From contig WBMV01006647.1 of the NCBI GenBank assembly GCA_013396655.1, positions 1,224,884-1,288,883 on the forward strand: a stretch of DNA of 64,000 nt. The letters run 5' to 3'. Under the pieces are notes generated by a model. The model did no database searches. It saw nothing but the letters and a program-made list of their open reading frames with translations, and was not told the origin of the DNA. Below, in pieces: positions 38,057 to 51,919 of the stretch; position 1 is the first letter of the stretch, and every line of letters starts with the position of its first letter. The DNA comes from Campylorhamphus procurvoides (Eukaryota > Chordata > Aves > Passeriformes > Dendrocolaptidae). A program made the position numbers and the translations under genes.

Positions 38057-41000
38057 AAAAAGAAGCCTCTTCTCAGCTGTGGGGTGACCTGGAAGCAAAA
38101 CCATTGGGGTTGGTTGGGTTTTCATGGTTCAAATCTTAATTCCTGGTTTACAAGGTGCCATGTGGCAAGTAAGGGATGTTTGTGGCTGGGGAGAAAATGT
38201 CAGATTTGAAATACACTTAAAAGCATGCTTTTAAGACGGGCTTCTCTTTAACGTCTACTTTTGAAGTCTTTTTCAACTATGCCCTGCTACAAACTTTAAT
38301 TAGTCTTAACCTTTTTTCAGGCTTGTCATTCTGCATTTTGCAAAATACTTTGGCTTGAGGAGAAGCTGAGAGCTGTGGGCAGTGACCTGCAGTCTGTCTC
38401 AGGACCATCCTCTGAGATGTCATTCAAGGTACAGATGTTGAAATTGGTGAGACGAGGTTGGCAGCCATCTGGAAGGTGGCCATCTGCTCCTTCCTGCAGG
38501 AGCAGAGTGCCATACTTTTGGGGGTCCCTGCCCCTTCTTGTCTCACATCCTTGAGTCAAGGAAGCCTGAGCCTGAGTCTTTGAAGCCTGATTTGGGAATA
38601 TTGGCCAGCCAAGCACTTGGCACTTAGACATGTAAGGGGCTAGAGAGGGAAAAACAAGTACTTCTAGACGAGTAAGATTTAGAAATGAGATGTTTGAAAG
38701 GACTTCAGCAAAGCACTGAATACTTAAGGTCATGAAGCTTAGGTCTAGGAATGTGGAAGAAGAAACCAGGGAGCAAAGGGAGATGTAGCTTGCTGTGATA
38801 GAGAACTGATGGAAATGCCCTATTGGAGTGTGGGGCTTGGTAATTATTTTGCTAATGTATCAGGAAATATGTAGAGTCAGTACCACAGGAAAGCAGAAGT
38901 GTGAATACAGGGACTGGAGGATGGAGCAGTTAGGTCCCCTTAAAGGAAAGCCTTCCTACTTCCAGTCCAAGGAGGCTGAAATGAAGACAAAAGTATTGCA
39001 AGACTTGTTTTTGTGGTGTCAGCCTCTGCCACTACCAGACCTCCTATATTTGCTGGAGTGTCAGCTCTGGCTTTGGTGAGTCAGATTTGTGTGCAGCATT
39101 TGTGGTGACCTGTAGGTTCATAGCCTTCCAGCTCTCCTGCAGATTATTCTTCACCCTGAAATTGGGGACTATTATCAACCAGACAGGTCTAGGTAGTCAG
39201 CATGATGTCATGTCTCTTCAGCAGTTTATGGAGCAGGGCTGAAATTTATGCCAATAAATATTTTGAATTGTTTTTGTTTGGCTTCTCGAGGAGAAGAATT
39301 TCCATAGGTGAGAGGTTATTTTGCAAGTGGCTCCGCTGTATGATAGATCACATGGATGGTTTCAGTCCATAGGAAGCTTGTATTCCTTCAGTGTCATAGG
39401 TTGGAATTGTTACAGGCACTTAACAGCTTTACAGATTTTTGTTTAATTACTGGTCATTATTCTGAAGTGGATGACTCATTCAGCCTGAAGCGATGGGAGG
39501 TGTTCTGGCCCTCTATATAATTCTAAACATACATATTTTTGCTCTGAAGAACCACAGAAATGTCTATTTTCCTTTTGCATGTCTCATTTCCTGGGGTAAT
39601 ACAGAGAAAATAGATCTGACAGAGGGTATCGAATGAGAAAAGGCATGTTGGGAACAAATTTGCATCAATCTGGATGGCTGTTGGAGCACACCTGAGGTCT
39701 GCCCATTCAGTTCTCACCTGGAAGGGTGTGCTTGGCTCCATCTTATGGCCTGCTCTTAATAATGCTGTAGTAAATTATCTATTAGTCCATACTTCTGTAA
39801 TGGTATTTCAGTTTAGAAAGCTGTTTAATTGTAGGAAAACATGAAATTTCTGCTCTTTGCCATGTTCTGTTGTGATAAAATATTAAAGTTACCATTAAAA
39901 CTAGATCTGGTTTCACTGTCACCAGCTTTTCTTCCCTCAGTTCAGGCTGTGTGTCCTTTACTGTGACATTCTATGTGCTGTGGTAGAGACCCACTGCAGA
40001 AATAGAGGCTTTGAATTTACTAGTCTGTATCAAGAGACAGCACTTGGTCTTGTTGCATTGAGATCTAAATAAATTTGCATTGATCTCAATAAATGGGGAT
40101 GTTTTTTGAACCTTGACTTTCTAATGCTTTGCAGTTGGGTGTTTTTTTCCCTGCTTTGTCAAGGAGGATGACTGTACTAAGACCATGAACTGATTACTCC
40201 CTGTATTAGATAATAATTTCTTAATGTGGGAGGGATATTAAGAAGAATAGATGTGAGTGTTCTTGGAAAACTCTTTATGGAATAAGGTTTAAGCACTGCT
40301 GTTAATAGAATGCACATTCCCTTTCATGCTGAGTCAGGTAGAGCTTGGCTGTATACCCAGGACAGACATCAAGGAGGTCTTAGAGACACTTGCAAAACAT
40401 TTGGTGACTCTGATGTCTAAAAATTATTGCTGTGTTGCACTGGCACCCCTGGATTTTAGGTGGGCAGTAGTTGGAGTTTAATTAAAGGCCAGCCCTATTT
40501 CCATCTAAGTCTCTGTGAAGTACCACGTTGTTTCCCCACATCATGTGTTTGTCTTATGATGTGCCAGTGGCAAATAATTATGAGTTTGACCTAAAATTAA
40601 AAAACCTGCCTCTGTTTGAGTATCCACGTGCAGTGGTAGAGGCTGCTGGGCAGAGGGGCTGGTGGGAGGACAAGAGGTGGTGCAGGAGGGATGTTGGGTG
40701 TTGTGATGGAAAGCCAGGACATCAACAGTCCTAATGCTGGCTTTTCTTTGGGGAAGCCTGAGCCATCATTGCAGATGAAATGTCTGATTTCAATGAAAAC
40801 CTAATTTGATGGATGGATGGCTTTTTTCCCCACCAGTGACATTTTAAAAGAATCTAAAGGTTTTTGGGAGTGGCTGTTGAAATCTGTTGAAGTCCCTTCA
40901 AGTTGGCAAAATAGGGATTTAGGAATCGCAGTCATCCTTGAAGGATGAGATCTTGTAAAAGTTTTTTTGGTTCGTTGTTGGTTTTGGGTTATTTTTTTGT

Positions 41001-44000
41001 TGGTTGGGTTTTTGTGGTTGTAAAAGATTTTCTGGATTATGTAACTAAAAGCTGGACAAGATGCTTCAAGTCTAGTTTATATTTTATGGAATGCTCTAAA
41101 GGATAAATCTGGAGGATGGTTGTGACAGTAGGATGAATAGAAACGAGGAATTTATTTTTGGGGGTTTTTTAGGGTTCTGAATTTTATCTGTGTAAACTTC
41201 TTAAAACACTAATGTTGATCTTTGATAGTCTGTTATCAACAGTTTTGTTCTTCTAATGTTGGTCAATTCTAGAACAACCTTCCTGTTGTTCCCAGCAACT
41301 CTTCATAGAAACCTTTCCCCCACTTAAATGTTCTTAGGATCCTTTCATTATGAAAGCCCTTGAAATTAGATGAAATTTATTTATTTCCCCCTGTGTTGGC
41401 AGATGAATATGGTTTTGCCCTAGTGGCGTTTCCCCATTTTGGGATTATTTTCCATCTCTGCATGTTATGTGATTTCTTGTTCAAGTGAATGACAAGATGA
41501 TGTATGACACACTTGAGATGGTATTGAGCAGAGTATAGTTGGAAAATTGCAGTGATAATTTTCTTTTTACATCGCAAACTTACACACCATTGAGGGAGAA
41601 AAAAAAAAAGAAGTGTAACAGCAACTCAAGAAAAAGCATAAGGGGAAACCTCGAAAAATTACAGGGAAATTTCCATAACAGATACACAAGTAGTGCTGCT
41701 TTAATAATGATTTCCTGTCATGAACTATTTTTATCATTTGCCTGCTCTCTGACGTGGCATTCTATTTAACATTTTTGAGAGCCATGTTTTAATCAGATTA
41801 AGCTCAAGGAAACCGATAGGTATCTGTTTGGCTCATGACTTGCGCTTCTGTTTCTGATTTAGTCACAAGACTATTGTTGCTGGAATCTTTTAAAGCCCAT
41901 TTTGCTTCCACTTGCAGCCGGTGTGGGAGCCTGGAGGTTGTGCCAGGGATTTTCATGATATACACACAGGGCGCGTTATGGAATTATTCTGTAAATTAAA
42001 GAAGACTGATGCAAACTGTGTCTTTTCCTCATGTGATTAAAGAGCTAAAAATAGCCATCTATTTTTAGTTTTGAGCGTTATAATGTTTCTTAGGAACAAA
42101 CTCACCCAATGCCATGTGCTAGGAAAGGCTGACCATGAATAATGCTGGATGCTGAGGTACTTCTGGAAAACAAAAATGTGTAATAAAAGTGAAAATCGTT
42201 GCATTATTCTTTATAGTGTGCAACATAATAATACTTCCCATACAAGTATAATAAGAATAAAATATAAATACATATATTTTTTCTTTGATATTTTCACATT
42301 GTTCAGTCATTTCATCAAGTGAAAGACTTCAGAAAGCTTTCTAAGCAAAATTCTTGTGGGCTCCAGTATTGTGCACCTCCTGCAAAGTTAGGAAATGACA
42401 TAAAGAAGGTGCAACATAACATTTGGGATCGTGGTTGTGCTTGGGTATTAGCAGATTTAACACCTCGTTCGGTGGCCTCAGCATCTTGGAGCATGGGGGA
42501 GGACCAGCAGCCTGGCTTTTAAAAAGCTCTTTCTATCCATATTTTCTTAATTTCCAGAGCAAAAACACCCCATGTATTAAATTTCTAATGACCTCTTTTG
42601 TCTGTTGCAAACACAGAGATATTGCATTCAACAGCTTGGTTTGTATCATATCTTCCTGCAGCATATTATTTATTTGGTTGACGGGCTTGAAAACTGCGAG
42701 CCTAAGAATTAATAAAGGTTATTAGTTACTTTCCATAATAAAATTAGCTGACCTTTAAATAAGAGCATTATACAGGGGCTCTCTAAGTGGAAAAATGACA
42801 GAATGCATTTTTATCCTGGTAGCCATTCTGATTGCTAAATCTTAGTCACAACATAGAAACTGCGTTTTGTGATTAAATGTTGCTCTTGACTGTGAATTTG
42901 CAGACAACAATGAAATGAGTGGAATTTTTGTCTTCAGGACAGAATTTAACCCCCTCGGTAACTGTTTCACCCACCTCTGGTATTTGGTTACATTTGAACA
43001 ATACAGGAAAAAGAAAACCAAAGAAGACGCAACTTAATTTTCTAAAACTGAGTGTCCTTTGGAAGCGACAGCCCTGGGAGTTTGCTGTGGTTTTTGGGGA
43101 GTGTGATGATATGCAGATTCCTCGAGCAGCCTGTCTTGAGTCTGTCCCAGGCAGACGTGATGTACACCCTGTAGCTGGTCACATGCAGCCCACTCTGTCA
43201 GCCTGCTCTTCTCCAGTCATCTGAATTTATCTATTTTTAAACACAGTTTTGCTGTGAAATCCAGCATTGAAACATGAAGTGTATGTGCCCACCTTTATTT
43301 TTGAGTTTGGGACAGGATACACTTCATTTCCAAAGTAGCTGTTAAAACAAACTTTCTTAATTTTATTTTCTTTGTACTAAATAATGGCATTACTAATTGT
43401 ACCATTATCTAGAAAAGATCTTATAAAGGCTTTAAGTTGGCTCTCTGTTTTTATTGTTATTTTTAAATATTGATTATATAATGATGATATTGTGGCTGGG
43501 ATTTCAGGTGAGTTCACATTTGCTTGTGCTGCTGCACTGTACTTTTTCAGATTTTGACTAGGTCTTATAACATTTGTTGAAATCCTTGCAAGATATTCAT
43601 CTATTTGTAGCATCATATAGGTCTGGCTCCCCATCTGTCTCTGTTTTTCATGGCAACGAGGCTCTGGTACATTTTTTTTTTTTACTTTAGTTCTTATTCA
43701 TTGAAGCCCACTGTAATGCTGTTTCTATCATAGCTATTTGTCCAACAGCTTTTATTGATCATTTGGGATAAAATAAAAGATTCCTTCATAGGGAGAAGTT
43801 TTAACCAGCAATCAGTGAATTCAGTTTAATTAGATTAGTTTTCCTGCCTTATAAAACTGAATGTAATCAGAATCCATTTATGTGCCATTAAATAAATAAA
43901 TAATATTATGCAGTACCAAAACCTAAGAAATACTGTGGGGAAAAAAAGTTCTTGCTGAATTATTTTCTGCAAGAAAAATTTCATTTATTAAGAAATTCAT

Positions 44001-44245
44001 TCAACTTTTATATTTTAAAAGTAAGGTTTTGAATCTAGCGTTCAGATTCCCTCCAAATAAATCCTTATTTAACAGGATATCCCAGAGACATTTTTTTCCC
44101 CCATTTTTTTAATCCCTTTCTTTTTCGTTATTGGCAGCCTGACTAAAATAGTCTCATCTGGTTTAACTAAAATCTTTGCATTACTTGGCGGTGGTTTCTT
44201 TTGTACGTGGTGCTTAGAGCTCATTGAAGCCTGAGCGTACAGGAA

Positions 44246-44263
44246 ATGCAAATCATGCAAATC
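44246..44263 (+). promoter_or_regulatory. Tandem octamer (ATGCAAAT) motifs
   Basis: The nine bases ATGCAAATC occur twice head to tail, at 44246-44254 and 44255-44263, giving two perfect POU octamers with a 9-base period. The surrounding 44150-44350 has several CpGs and no repeat homology I can see. POU-factor binding is an inference from the motif. Confidence 0.4.
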
Positions 44264-46636
44264 ATCCTCACGCTGACGATGTACAGTGGCGTGATTGAGC
44301 AGCAGTACGTATGGCTCGTGGGCTGACCACATGAAAGGAGGCATTTAAAGACCAGATGAGCCCAAGCTGGCTTAAGTTAGACTATGTGTGAGCTTCAAAG
44401 CTTATAGAATAGCATCCTTTTTAAAAATAAATTTATTTTATTAATAACACCTGCGCCGAGTTCTTAAACAGTGAGAACATGGGTAGATGAACATTGCGTT
44501 AAATACGTGCTGGGCTGAAATCAGAAGGGCAAAATTGTTTTTTTTTTTTTTGGTGGAAATTCAGGTATGCACCCAGTCCTACCAGGGGAAGTCGACCGCA
44601 ATCTAATACGCTGCAAAAAAAGTCCGGTTTGTGTTTGGTGTACATAAAAGCCCAACTCATTTCTGCCTTTCAGGTAGAAATGAAAATAAATGGAAGATAA
44701 AAGGGAGCTTTTTCTGGGCAGCAGGGCTGAGAGCAGGCTTTCTGTAAGTGCTTCTGAGTGGTGAGAAGAGGGAGGTTGAGTGCTCGCTGCTTCAAATTTC
44801 TTGGTAACTGAGAACAAAGTCCTGCGTATTATTTTCCATACTTCTGAAGAGCTTTTTTTCTGGAGTTTTGGGGCCGTATCCTTCCCATAGAGCTGTGTGA
44901 CTCTGGACCTTGAAGGACATTGGTTAGGAGAGCAGCTGTGGTGGGAACACTGGGCTTCATCCAGCAACCCTTGTGAGATGGACCCATGGGCACAGCCTGA
45001 GCAAAGTCACAGGGGAAAATTAATGGTAGAAAAATTAGCATTTTCATATTAATCTGTCAATAAAAAGAGAGTGGATTGGATAGGTAACAATGTCTTTAGG
45101 AATATTCTTACCTTTGGTAGAACTCAGCATGGGTGGTTCTTTTGCTCCTAGCGTGAGTCTTTTATTTCTTAGATGTCTCTTTTTTCATTCAGCCCTCATT
45201 CACTTTTCTTTGGATGTCTTTTAAAAGTTGAGATTCATTCAGATAATGTAACATGACACAAAGCTGGAAAATGTCAATCTTGAGCTGTTTCTGTGTCATC
45301 CTGTTTAATTTTTACTTGAAACAGTAGCCCTGAGGAGGTCTGCGGTGGGACTGGGCAGGACACTGCACTCCATCACCCTGACGGATGTAATTTTGGCTTG
45401 ACATTTTTTTTTCAGTAGCTCCTTTCTCCTTAATTTTGTTCTTTCTACTATTATACAGGACCAAGAGACAAGGAAAATATTAATTTTTATCTTTTATCTA
45501 CCAGATTGCTGCTTTTCCCATCAAATTAATTCACAGATCCTGAAAAAGGAGAGAGGGATGTTTCCCATATTTTTTTTACCTTTCTTTATAACACTAACTG
45601 TATTCCTCTCTTTAATTTCGTATATGAAGTCAAGAGGAACATTTCACGCTCTCCATGTGCCTGCAGGTTGGGCCAGCTCCCACTGTGATGAGCACATACA
45701 AGTGGTGGTCATAGGGCTTAGTGGTGATTTTTGGGTTCAGCTGGGGCTGAAGTGGTCAAGTTCCTTCCTTCTATGGAGTTTGTTTATTTATTCATTTATT
45801 TTAAGGAAAAAAAAAAGGTAGATGAAATAATGGCATCCTGAAGTCGTTGGGGAGAGGAATATTCTGATTAAATACTGTTTCCCTGAACCAGTTTGTAGAG
45901 TGATCCCTTACAGGGAAAATTCATGAGGCTTCTGGGCAGGTGTTTATACATCGAGCACACACTTTGTGTTTTAATGGAAACAGGAATTTAAATCACAGTT
46001 AATATTAAAATAACTTTTATATTCTGTGTAAGAAATACCAAGATGCAGGAACTAACAGAGAAAGCAGCAAAGAAATTTTACTACTTGTATCTCTAATAAT
46101 TTAATATAATTTAATATCCATTTCAGTGTTTGACAGGAAGTAAAGATTACTTAAATATTTGTACCTAAGAGCACGGGCCTGTATAAAGATCTTTGAATTT
46201 TCAAGTTAATTTGTTTCTTCCAGTAGTATATAGAGATATACACAGAAAATTAATCCCATATGATTGTACAGCTACCAGTGCACCAGAACCTTTTTGGAAA
46301 CATATTCCAAAGAGCATCTCCAGTCGTCTCGGCAAACAGCTTGCGTCAGGTTGCCTTTTCAGGAGCTCCTGAAAGGTTTTGTGTGTAGTTCAAAGGCACT
46401 GCTGGAAAAGTGGTGTTATTTGGAGACCTTGACCAAAACCACGTTGCTTTGCTCAGGTTTTGCAGATATGAAAGCTCATTGCTCAGTCATCTTGAACAGA
46501 TTTTTAGCTTTCTGGGATGGAGAGATGAACAGTCTTTTCTAAGTAACAAATTAGCTGTTGTCAACAGTTTCCTGGCCGCAGTTTAAATAGCTCAATTCAG
46601 AATGGTTCATGGCTTTATGGTGGATTTTGGTAGAAA

Positions 46637-46709
46637 ACATATATGTGTCATGTGTGTATATGTCATGTATCTGTGTGTGCTTGCACACAGACATATGTGC
46701 ATACACATC
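46637..46709. repeat. Alternating purine-pyrimidine TG/CA/TA tract
   Basis: Imperfect TATATG, TGTGTG and CACACA runs, with a 7-base inverted repeat TGTGTGC/GCACACA around 46674-46689. It is a decayed TG-type microsatellite. Confidence 0.7.
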
Positions 46710-49231
46710 TATCTGAAAATATGATATCTGGAAATACTGAATCACTCTGTACCGTCCCACAGAGATAATATTTTGGGAAGTCTGTAAGGTACTGTGGTGA
46801 GCAGGATCTGTAAGATACAGAAACAGTAACATGGTCATATATGAGCTGATTAAATCACTAGATTGTAACACTTGCTTATCTTCCACTCTGGCTCAGGCTC
46901 CTGAGTTCTCACTGTGGCCCTGGTTCTCCTGGTGGCCTTTGATAAGCAAGCCTTGGCCTCAGTTTCTTAATCTTAAAGATTAAAAAGCATCTGGTGTGTT
47001 CTTCTGACTTTGTTACGTAAGATTCCAACCCCAGAGGCGCGTATTTCTCTTTCATGTTCTCGGGGAATAATGGGCATTCAGCACTGGATGCTTTATTTAA
47101 TGATAAAAGGAGTTCGGAAGTAATAAATGCTGATGAGATGTGTTGGGTAAACATAATTTGTAAAATACATGGAAACCAAGAAGTATTTTTATTAATGTAT
47201 AATTTTATTATTGGATTTCTCCACTTGGGGAAATCTCCACATTTTGCAGTGTGGAGGAATGTGTTACTTACTCAAGGAGCACATCCATGTCATTTAAGTT
47301 GACCAGACATGGCTGTAAATGCCTGTTGTAGTTTTTAACCCTTTGAAACTCTCAGCCAGGAGCTGGAGAAGAAAAATGGCTAAAAGACTCCAGTTCCAGA
47401 GCTGGTTGGTCCCTTATGTCCCATATCAAGAGCTCCAAGATGCAGAGCTGAGACCCTCTTATTCCTTCTCTTTCTACATTATGAATAAAACTCAGTGAAA
47501 TAAAATGGTAGGACAGCAGTACATATTACCCTTAAAATCATGTTATGGAAATGGAAATAAACCAGCTTATAGTATATGCCAGGCATGATTCTAGTGATAT
47601 TAAATAAATACATGACTGAAGGGTTCCATTCATTCCAAATGCTCCCCTTTGTGATCTTTAGCCATGTTTGTAGAGAAACCTTTCTTAAAGCACTTAAAGC
47701 TTAATTCAGAACAGACAAAACAATTATCTTTTGAAAGTCTGATGAAATATGTTTGGCAGCTTTTGAGTTTAGGAGAGTGTTTGTCTCACTTCTTTGAAAT
47801 CTCACTTCAGTCGGTCGCTCAGCCATTTCAGTGGAATCATTCAAATCTGGTAGCAAGTGTGGGCTTTGCTGAGTTAAGAAATGTTCTAATCAGAAAGTGC
47901 AGGGGCTGAAAATAGTGTATAAGGCACAAAAACTGACATTTTCCATATTGATGTGCTTTTACAAACCAGGCTACCTACCTGCTGTCCCTGTGTTTTTGAT
48001 GAAGTGCAGGTTGATAAATCTGTGTAGGTACGGTTTTGCTCCTCCAAATACAGGTCTGGAGACCCTTAAGCATTAAATTATCTTCTTTTAATTTCTTAGG
48101 GAACAGAAGTGTCACTTTACCTCCTCTGAGTTTAAATGATGAATGTTTATGCACCAATCTGTGACTGTTTCTTGTAGGAAGAAATGGCAGAAGACTGACA
48201 CTGCACAATGTAGTTTTATAGTTGAGCTATGTCATGAACACAGAGCAGAAATATTTAAATTGTGGATCTGATTGCCAGTTCACTGAGCACATGGAATACT
48301 TTACTCGGCTTATATTAAGACAGGAAAGTTGCCCCTGTGCTGCAGCAACAAATATTATAGATGTGTGAAGGGCATTTGGGAGAAATACATAATTTCACAT
48401 CATATTTTTGTAATATTTGATTAAAATACAGGGGTTTTTAGTATATGCTTACAAAGGACTTCTTGAATTCACTTTGTGAATATATATTAAAATCCCTAAG
48501 TTATTCCTAATGCTCTGTAGTGCTGCCTGCTCCTGACAAACATCTGATACGGATCATATGCCTCTAAAAAGAGGAGTTCCTCGAGCAAAATATCCTCATG
48601 AAAACAGGTTGGAGATACTCACATTCTCTCGCTCGCTCTCACTCGCATGTTACATTTTGGCACGTTGTAGGAGCAGGTAGCATATCTACTACCTGCTGTT
48701 GAAAGTGTTGAAGATACTGAATTATTTATTCCATCTTCTGCACTATCCAAACTCGTTTTGGGTAGTTTGACACATCTCAGTCTTCCATATGGATACTTCA
48801 TGGTGACAGAGTTGCCAGCTGCTCAGGTTTTATGACAGTCTGAGCTTTTTCGAGGACTGTATTAGTTTTCTGGGAAGAATCCTGCTTTTCCTGAGGTCCC
48901 CATTCTTAGGCAGTAGTTATGCCTTGGTTTGATGATCTGGAGTGGGAGGTTTTGGGGAAAATTAACTGAGAGCATCCATAAAAATATTTTTTAAAAGACT
49001 CGCTGTTCATAGATTGTGTGAGATGAAGTCAGAGGTGGGATATTAGAAAAATGTGAAAACCATTTGCTTAGAAAACTCAGTTCCTTTTAGTGACAGTCTT
49101 CAAATTTCTAAAAAAAAAAAGTATGTTGATATCAAGGTGCATAAAGCAACATAAAAACCAGTCTGAAATACTTTGGAGAACAGGGTTTTCAGGGCACTTG
49201 AAATGTAACACTAAACAGTCTGTAAAGCTTC

Positions 49232-49302
49232 CCCACAGGAGGGGTTTGGAAAGGGATGGTATTTAAGGTCCCTTCCAATCCAAACCATCCCATGATTCCA
49301 TG
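49232..49302 (+). mobile_element. CR1 LINE 3' end, short
   Basis: It reads GGAGGGGTTTGGAA, ATTTAAGGTCCCTTCCAATC, and CAAACCATCCCATGATTCCA, the last 70 bases of a forward CR1. Confidence 0.9.
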
Positions 49303-51732
49303 CTCATCTCTGCAATTGTGCAAAGTGAGTGGGTGTTCTGTTGTTTTAAAGTACAAAATGTGTAAACCTGAAAATTGCGGAAGGTTTGCGTTTTCAGTTT
49401 GCTAGTACTTATTAAAACAATGGAAAATCAGGCATTGGTTTATTTCATTCGAGCATCTCTTTGTGTAAACCTTGTAAGGGAAGCTCAGTATTTCGATGGG
49501 TCTGTGCTGCACTGAGGTGGATTCCCTTTCAGTGGGATAAATCACTCGCACTTGCACTGAGATCCACATATCCATGATGTTGACTGTTTCTTCTATGTCA
49601 TGCTAAATCCGAAGTGACACCAGGTGATGTGAAGTAACAATCCCCAAAATTTGTACTTCAGATTTGCTGTTGAATAGTAGTGTTATGTGTAGCCTTAGGA
49701 CTTCTCCATGTTGCTACAACATCTTGACCATATTGCATTGTTCATGCCAGTCATTTGACATGTTTGGCTCCTCTCCAGAGTTGGACAGATAAAATACCCA
49801 GTGAAATGAATTTGCAGCCCTTAAACAGTAAATAATGCTGTTTAAATGTTGCCTAATTGAGTAGAACATCAGTTTTATAAGCATTTTTCTCTAAAAAAGT
49901 CTTTTCATTGTGCATCACTACATCCTGTATATTTGCCTTTGGTGGATTTGTTACTTTCAGTCACTATATCCTTTGTTTTCCTTGCTTCCTTCTTTTTCCT
50001 TACTCCATCTATTTGAGCAGAGTTAGTCTGACCATCTTATATAAACCATCCAGCAATGGCTACTTCTCACTAGTGGGTGAAAATTATTCTGATTTGCATA
50101 TGCTCTGATATAATAAAAGTCCTTTGCTTCATTATTTGTGACTGATGAAATTTGAGTGGGGAGGATGATGTGGATTTGTGGCTTTCTCCTTCCCCCCATC
50201 ACCACAGCTATAACTGCTTGGTCTTGACCTCTCCCTTCGTGGGAACAGAGAGGCCGATGTAGCCCATGGTGAACAATCTGGCCACTAAAGTAAAAATGTG
50301 CATCTGTCAGTAATTAATTGAAGCCAAATTTAATTACAAATCAGGGAAAAAAATAGTGCCACACACTTAATAAAATTCAAGAAGCTTCAGTGTCATTGCT
50401 TAAAAAGCAAAGCAATCCAAACAAAATACACCTCCCCCTCAAAAGTCTGCTCTGTGAGAGTCTCTTTCAGGCTTACTCTGTGATGTTAAATAGAGAAGTA
50501 GTTTTGGTGAACTGTTTTAACATGGTTTTCAATATCTTTTTGAGTTAAAAGTCATTGAAAATAGTGATAAGTGTTTAAGGCTGATTCTCAACTTGTTGTG
50601 TTGGATGGGGATCTGGCTCCAAAATTGGATTCTGAGATTTGATTGTGTGTAAATACTCTGATCAGCTGGTTGAAATTAAGATTCAGAGGGGTAAAAAGGA
50701 ATTGAGAGAGAACCCAAACAATTTACAAATGAAAAAATGCATTTATGTAGCTTCTTGAATATTTTAAATGGTGTATTTTTAAATTAAAAGGGATAGAAAA
50801 AAAAAGAATGGAAGCATGAATTCAAACCAAGCTCTTTATTCCTACTGTCCTTTAGCACACAAGGCAACCCCCAAATCCAAACCTATTGAACTGGTAGCAG
50901 CCATGAATATTTATCACTGTGTACTGTATGTACATATAGCAATTACAGCAAGAGGAAAAAATATTTTTCTTTACAATTAATATTTGTAAATGTTTATGAA
51001 AGTACATAGAAATAAATAAGACAAACACATGGCCTAATTAAGATGAAAGGCATGACAACCCTTGTGATTTGTTCTGAAAAATAAAGAACGTTAAAATAGT
51101 AAGACTTAATTATTTCTGTAAACATTTCAAATTATGCTCTATCTAGAAAACCTTAATTTATGAGTTATAATATCTATAAGCATTTTCTGATATTTGTACA
51201 TTCCATGTCAAAAAATTATTGTTAATTTATTATTTATTATACTGCATACTGTCACATATTAGCACTTATTAGTATTTGTTATTCAGAAATTCAGTGTCAT
51301 CCATTGTGTAATGGGAAAGGGAAAAGCATTTTATGTGGGATTGTAATTTGTGTATTCTTGGACTAGTGATAAAAATGCAACTTCTGCAAACTGATCATGT
51401 AAAATTGTGTGTAATAACAAACAGAAATAACTGGTCTGTTTAACATTCCAGGCACTAAAAGTGATATTTGATATACAGTTTACATTTGAAAGATAACTTA
51501 AAGCCGAATCCTGGGACTTGTAGAATTGCTTGGTTGAAATCAAGGGAGCTGTATGATGGAGGAACCAAAGACACGAGGTTTGGTCTTGAGGTGCTTGAAC
51601 CCTCCATCATCTTTGAAGCCCCTGTTTCTCAAGGTGGTTCTGTTTATGATCAAACCTCTTGGCTTTGCCTTGACCTCTAAGGAGGCAGCATAGAGCAGAA
51701 TGGTTTGGATAAACTATAATGCAATCCAGAAA

Positions 51733-51919
51733 TAAGAGTCACAGGATGGTTTGAGTTGAAAGGGACTATCAAGCTCTTCTCGTTCCAACCCCCTGCCATG
51801 AGCAGGGACACCTTGCACTATTCCAGGTTGCTCCCAGCTCCCTCCAGCCTGGCCTTGGACACCTCCAGGGATGGAGCACTCTCATCTTCCCTGGGCAGCC
51901 TGTGCCAGCATCTGACTGG
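51733..51919 (-). mobile_element. CR1 LINE 3' fragment
   Basis: It reads GAGTCACAGGATGG, TTCCAACCCCCTGCCATGAG, GACACCTTGCACTATTCCAG, CTGGCCTTGGACACCTCCAG and CCTGGGCAGCCTGTGCCAG, the reverse complement of about 185 bases of CR1. Confidence 0.95.

Noticed and set aside
38326..38733. Open frame of 135 codons on the - strand
   Set aside because: No domain and no conserved-looking residues; region is balanced in composition, so open frames are longer by chance.
44890..44935. MIR-like phrase GCTGTGTGACTCTGGACC
   Set aside because: The sequence after it does not continue as MIR, so the match is too short to support.
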